NCBI GenBank assembly: GCA_030653405.1
Contig: JAURZO010000145.1
Coordinates: 1-43,351, forward strand
From: Zwartia sp.
Lineage (GTDB): Bacteria; Pseudomonadota; Gammaproteobacteria; Burkholderiales; Burkholderiaceae_B
Direction: 5' to 3'
DNA length: 43,351 nucleotides
Below, one piece after another: positions 40,804-43,351 of the stretch. A model generated the notes under the pieces. The model worked only from the letters and a program-made list of their open reading frames with translations, had not been told where the DNA came from and ran no database searches. Numbering within the stretch: the first letter of the stretch is position 1; each line of letters opens with the position of its first letter. A program made the position numbers and the translations under genes.

Positions 40804-41970
40804 CTAGGCCCGCAAACGCCATAGTGAAGTCACTTCGGCGCGACGTGCGTCGGCGAGTGGGTCGTCTTCGTCTTTCGCCTTGGCGTGTATGGGGTGAATG
40901 TCGAGTCGATCCATCACGCGTAAGCCTGCGGCGTCAATCAGCGCGAGCAGTTGTGCGCGGGTGCGCAGACCAAGATGCTCCGCCAGATCCGACAGAATCA
41001 GCCAGCCTTCGCCTTTGGGCGTCAGGTGGTCGCTTAAGCCTTGTAGAAACCCATTGAGCATGTGTTGATCCTGATCGTAGATCGCATGTTCAAGACCTGA
41101 GGCGGGGCGACCGGGCAGCCAGGGCGGATTGCACACCACTAAGTCTGCACGTCCGGGCGGAAATAGATCTCTCTGTAAAAATGTCACGCCGTCAGACAGT
41201 CCGAGTCGCTCGATATTTTCCTGGGCGCATTCGAGGGCGCGTGGTTGCGTGTCTGTGGCCGTCACATGCGCTAAGCCGCGCTTGAGCAAGAGGGCTGCAA
41301 TCACGCCTGTGCCCGTGCCGATATCGAACGCATGTCCGCGTCCTTCACAACTCTCTGGCAAGGGCGCTTGGGCGATCAGCTCAAGGTATTCCGCACGTGT
41401 GGGCGCAAACACGCCGTAATGTGGGTGAATGCGGGCACCGAGTGCGGGCACATCGATGCCATTTTTGCGCCATTCATAGGCGCTGATCAGACCCAGTAAC
41501 TCTGTCAGTGGCATCACATAGCCGGCCAAGTTGTCGCCATGGGCGGCTTGGCACGCTGCTTTCACATCGGGCGCGCGACGATGTTTGAGCAGGTGATGCG
41601 GCTCAAAAGGCAGGCACAGCATTCCCAGCGTCCGTGCGCGTTGCGCGCGGGCGAGTCTGACTTGATGAAAACGCTCAGGGTAAGGCAGCTCGAGGTATTT
41701 TGGGCGTCGTTTCGCGGTGCGTCGAGCCAGTGCATGGAGCAGTTGGCGGGCGTTTTGAAAGTCACCGGTCCAAATCAGGCCGACGCCCTCGCTGGCGAGA
41801 CGATAAGCGGTATCGGCGCTTAGTGTGTCATCAGCCAGGACAGTGCGCTTGGGGGGTGCCCAGCCGTTTTCAGAGCGCCATGGCGCGCTGAATGTTTGCT
41901 CTGCGGCAACCCAGGAAATCATCGGGGTGGTCGCGCTAGTATCGCTGGAGACGGGCTTGCCGTGTGGCAT
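40804..41970 (-). CDS. Class I SAM-dependent methyltransferase, HemK/RsmC-like
   Basis: 388 residues. The C-terminal half is a Rossmann methyltransferase: FDIGTGTGVIAALLLKRG (motif I, ~222-239), VTATDTQPRALECAQENI (motif II) and CNPPWLPGRP (~288-297), the NPPW motif of amino-methyltransferases acting on N5 of glutamine or on nucleic-acid bases. The N-terminal half (ADTAYRLASEGVGLIWTGDFQNARQLLHALARR) is helical and not recognised; HPHYGVFAPTRAEYLELI precedes the catalytic domain as in PrmC/PrmB-like enzymes. The target is unknown: rRNA, tRNA or protein. The start ATG 41970 lacks a strong ribosome site. It converges on mogA (15 bases apart) and is divergent from fbaA. Confidence 0.82.
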   Translation of the reverse strand: MPHGKPVSSDTSATTPMISWVAAEQTFSAPWRSENGWAPPKRTVLADDTLSADTAYRLASEGVGLIWTGDFQNARQLLHALARRTAKRRPKYLELPYPERFHQVRLARAQRARTLGMLCLPFEPHHLLKHRRAPDVKAACQAAHGDNLAGYVMPLTELLGLISAYEWRKNGIDVPALGARIHPHYGVFAPTRAEYLELIAQAPLPESCEGRGHAFDIGTGTGVIAALLLKRGLAHVTATDTQPRALECAQENIERLGLSDGVTFLQRDLFPPGRADLVVCNPPWLPGRPASGLEHAIYDQDQHMLNGFLQGLSDHLTPKGEGWLILSDLAEHLGLRTRAQLLALIDAAGLRVMDRLDIHPIHAKAKDEDDPLADARRAEVTSLWRLRA

Positions 41971-42107
41971 GGATGCTTCTCAATGGGTGGTCAAAAGAGC
42001 TTGCGCCCCCGTTTTTGGGGGGCATAGGGCAAATACGGTCATGCTGCCGTAAAATACTCGGAAAATACCCTAACAACCCCGACATTTTGCTCTAAAAAGG
42101 ATCTCTC

Positions 42108-43172
42108 ATGGCTTTAGTTTCCATGCGCCAGCTTCTGGACCACGCCGCCGAGCATGGTTATGGCATTCCCGCCTTTAACGTGAATAACCTCGAACAGGTG
42201 CAGGCGATCATGGAAGCCGCGGCACAGACCGACAGCCCCGTGATCATGCAAGCCTCTGCAGGTGCCCGCAAATACGCTGGCGAAGGCTTTCTCAAATACC
42301 TGATCCAGGCGGCGGTCGAGTCTTATCCCCACATTCCTGTCGTGATGCATCAGGACCACGGTCAGTCGCCCAAGATTTGTCAGGGCGCGATTGATCTTGG
42401 ATTTTCCAGCGTCATGATGGATGGTTCCCTCAAAGAAGACGGCAAGTCGATCGCCGACTATGACTACAACGTCGCGGTGACCAGACAGGTTGTCGATATG
42501 GCACACAAGTTGGGTGTGACAGTCGAGGGTGAGCTGGGCTGTCTCGGTTCGCTTGAGACCATGGAAGGCGACAAGGAAGACGGCCACGGCGCCGATGGCA
42601 AACTGACGATGGATCAGTTGTTGACCGATCCCGAGCAGGCCGCTGACTTTGTGCGCCGCACGCAGCTTGACGCATTGGCCATCGCGATTGGTACCAGCCA
42701 CGGCGCTTACAAATTCACACGCAAGCCTACGGGCGATATTCTGTCGATTTCCCGTATCAAGGAAATCAACAAGCGGTTGCCCAACACCCATTTGGTCATG
42801 CACGGTAGCTCCAGTGTTCCTCAGGAATTACTGGCTGAGATCCGTCAGTTTGGCGGCGACATGAAGGAAACCTACGGCGTACCTGTCGAGGAGATCCAGG
42901 AAGCCATTAAGTTCGGCGTGCGTAAGATCAACATCGATACAGACATTCGTTTGGCCATGACGGGTGCGATTCGTCGCTTTTTTGCTGAAAACCCTGGCAA
43001 ATTCGACCCTCGCGAATACCTCAAGCCTGCACGCGAAGCGGCTAAAGCCATTTGCGTGGCGCGTTATCAGCAGTTTGGTACGGCCGGCAACGCCAGCAAG
43101 ATCAAAGTCGTACCCCTGAAAGACATGGCCGCTCAATACGCAGCCGGCAAGTTGTCTCAGGTCGTGCAGTAA
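42108..43172 (+). CDS. fbaA: Fructose-bisphosphate aldolase, class II
   Basis: 354 residues. Zinc-dependent class II aldolase of the Calvin-cycle subtype: IPAFNVNNLEQVQAIMEAA, the metal-binding MHQDHGQSP (80-88; Asp83/His84), VEGELGCLGSLE, AIAIGTSHGAYKF (zinc His), MHGSSSVP and NIDTDIRLAMTGAIRRF. It catalyses reversible aldol cleavage in gluconeogenesis/glycolysis. It has a good AAAGGA ribosome site before ATG 42108 and a strong terminator downstream. It is the usual companion of pgk and purC in Burkholderiales, here separated from pgk by an insertion of other genes. Confidence 0.97.
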   Translation: MALVSMRQLLDHAAEHGYGIPAFNVNNLEQVQAIMEAAAQTDSPVIMQASAGARKYAGEGFLKYLIQAAVESYPHIPVVMHQDHGQSPKICQGAIDLGFSSVMMDGSLKEDGKSIADYDYNVAVTRQVVDMAHKLGVTVEGELGCLGSLETMEGDKEDGHGADGKLTMDQLLTDPEQAADFVRRTQLDALAIAIGTSHGAYKFTRKPTGDILSISRIKEINKRLPNTHLVMHGSSSVPQELLAEIRQFGGDMKETYGVPVEEIQEAIKFGVRKINIDTDIRLAMTGAIRRFFAENPGKFDPREYLKPAREAAKAICVARYQQFGTAGNASKIKVVPLKDMAAQYAAGKLSQVVQ

Positions 43173-43212
43173 TCATTGCTGGCTTTTGCTCCAACAGCTC
43201 TTTGTATTCAAC

Positions 43213-43237
43213 GCGGGTCTTCGGACCCGCCCTTTTT
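43213..43237 (+). terminator. Rho-independent terminator after fbaA
   Basis: A perfect 7-base stem GCGGGTC/GACCCGC closed by a TTCG tetraloop (43213-43230), then CC and five T (to 43237). It lies 40 bases after the fbaA stop and 13 bases before the purC start. Confidence 0.93.
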
Positions 43238-43250
43238 CGACAGGCCGACT

Positions 43251-43351
43251 GTGACTGCAGCGCTTTATCAATCCAGTATCCAATCCTTGCCCTTGCTTGC
43301 GCGCGGCAAAGTTCGCGACATGTATGCGGTAGGCGATGACAAGCTTCTGAT
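43251..43351 (+). CDS. purC: Phosphoribosylaminoimidazole-succinocarboxamide synthase, 5' part
   Basis: The gene is cut by the right window edge; about 33 codons are visible. From GTG 43251 the frame reads MTAALYQSSIQSLPLL followed by ARGKVRDMYAVGDDKLL, the conserved N-terminal ATP-binding strand pair of SAICAR synthase (GKVRD-Y-V-DDKLL). The enzyme joins aspartate to CAIR in purine synthesis. The fbaA-purC order is usual in Burkholderiales. The ribosome site is weak (AGG eight bases upstream); the GTG start is chosen because the family N-terminus begins here. Confidence 0.9.
   Translation, partial: MTAALYQSSIQSLPLLARGKVRDMYAVGDDKLL

Noticed and set aside
42005..42023. GCCCCC/GGGGGC hairpin upstream of fbaA as a terminator or riboswitch
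   Set aside because: The stem is short, no T-run follows on either strand, and it is explained as a G/C-run coincidence; no riboswitch core was recognised.

Overview
The window reads as a chromosomal segment of a betaproteobacterium of the order Burkholderiales, most likely family Alcaligenaceae. This is inferred from the protein families and gene orders (queA-tgt-yajC-secD-secF, miaB-phoH-ybeY-corC-lnt, tkt-gap-pgk ... fbaA-purC, and an aminotransferase / degenerate FAD-protein / maeB neighbourhood). It is not based on any database search. Most of the window is conserved housekeeping DNA. The first ~9.9 kb is a cell-surface accessory region that is visibly more AT-rich.

Region 1 (1-9900), surface glycan and secreted protein. 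The 3' end of rfbC (dTDP-L-rhamnose synthesis) converges on a minus-strand operon of overlapping genes: wzm (ABC-2 permease), a fused Wzt-methyltransferase-coiled-coil protein, a fused methyltransferase-glycosyltransferase and a family 2 glycosyltransferase. The proposed picture is a rhamnose-containing polysaccharide made in the cytoplasm, capped by methylation and exported by Wzm/Wzt. Divergent from this operon is a 1027-residue, cysteine-free protein with two C-terminal RTX (calcium-binding) blocks, probably exported by a type I system encoded elsewhere. It might be a surface-layer-like protein associated with the glycan.

Region 2 (9970-23000), minus-strand housekeeping. It holds a tRNA cluster (Ala-GGC, Glu-TTC, Asp-GTC) with its own terminator, a FemAB/DUF482-like protein, and the lnt-corC-ybeY-phoH-miaB operon (lipoprotein acylation, RNA processing, tRNA modification). 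After a terminator come secF-secD-yajC and tgt-queA (protein translocation and queuosine synthesis).

Region 3 (23100-33950), mixed. Plus strand: a PBP4-type D-Ala-D-Ala carboxypeptidase, an unknown exported protein and an orphan FecCD-type permease. Minus strand: ubiD and a class I aminotransferase. Plus strand: an FAD-oxidase-like protein, maeB (malic enzyme-PTA) and a barstar-family protein. Minus strand: rsmE.

Region 4 (34000-43351), central carbon metabolism with an insertion. tkt-gap-pgk runs on the plus strand. The pyruvate kinase gene usual in Burkholderiales between pgk and fbaA is absent; in its place are a small cupin, a cbpA-cbpM-mogA set with ATGA overlaps behind a plausible heat-shock promoter, and a methyltransferase. 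fbaA with a textbook terminator and the start of purC close the window.

The most unusual item is the Wzt-methyltransferase-coiled-coil fusion, which appears to put chain capping, length control and export recognition on one polypeptide. A second theme is in-frame simple-sequence (Ala/Ser/Thr/Asn-rich) expansion inside otherwise conserved genes. No CRISPR array, insertion sequence, integrase or rRNA gene was seen, and no gene-free stretch exceeds 300 bases.
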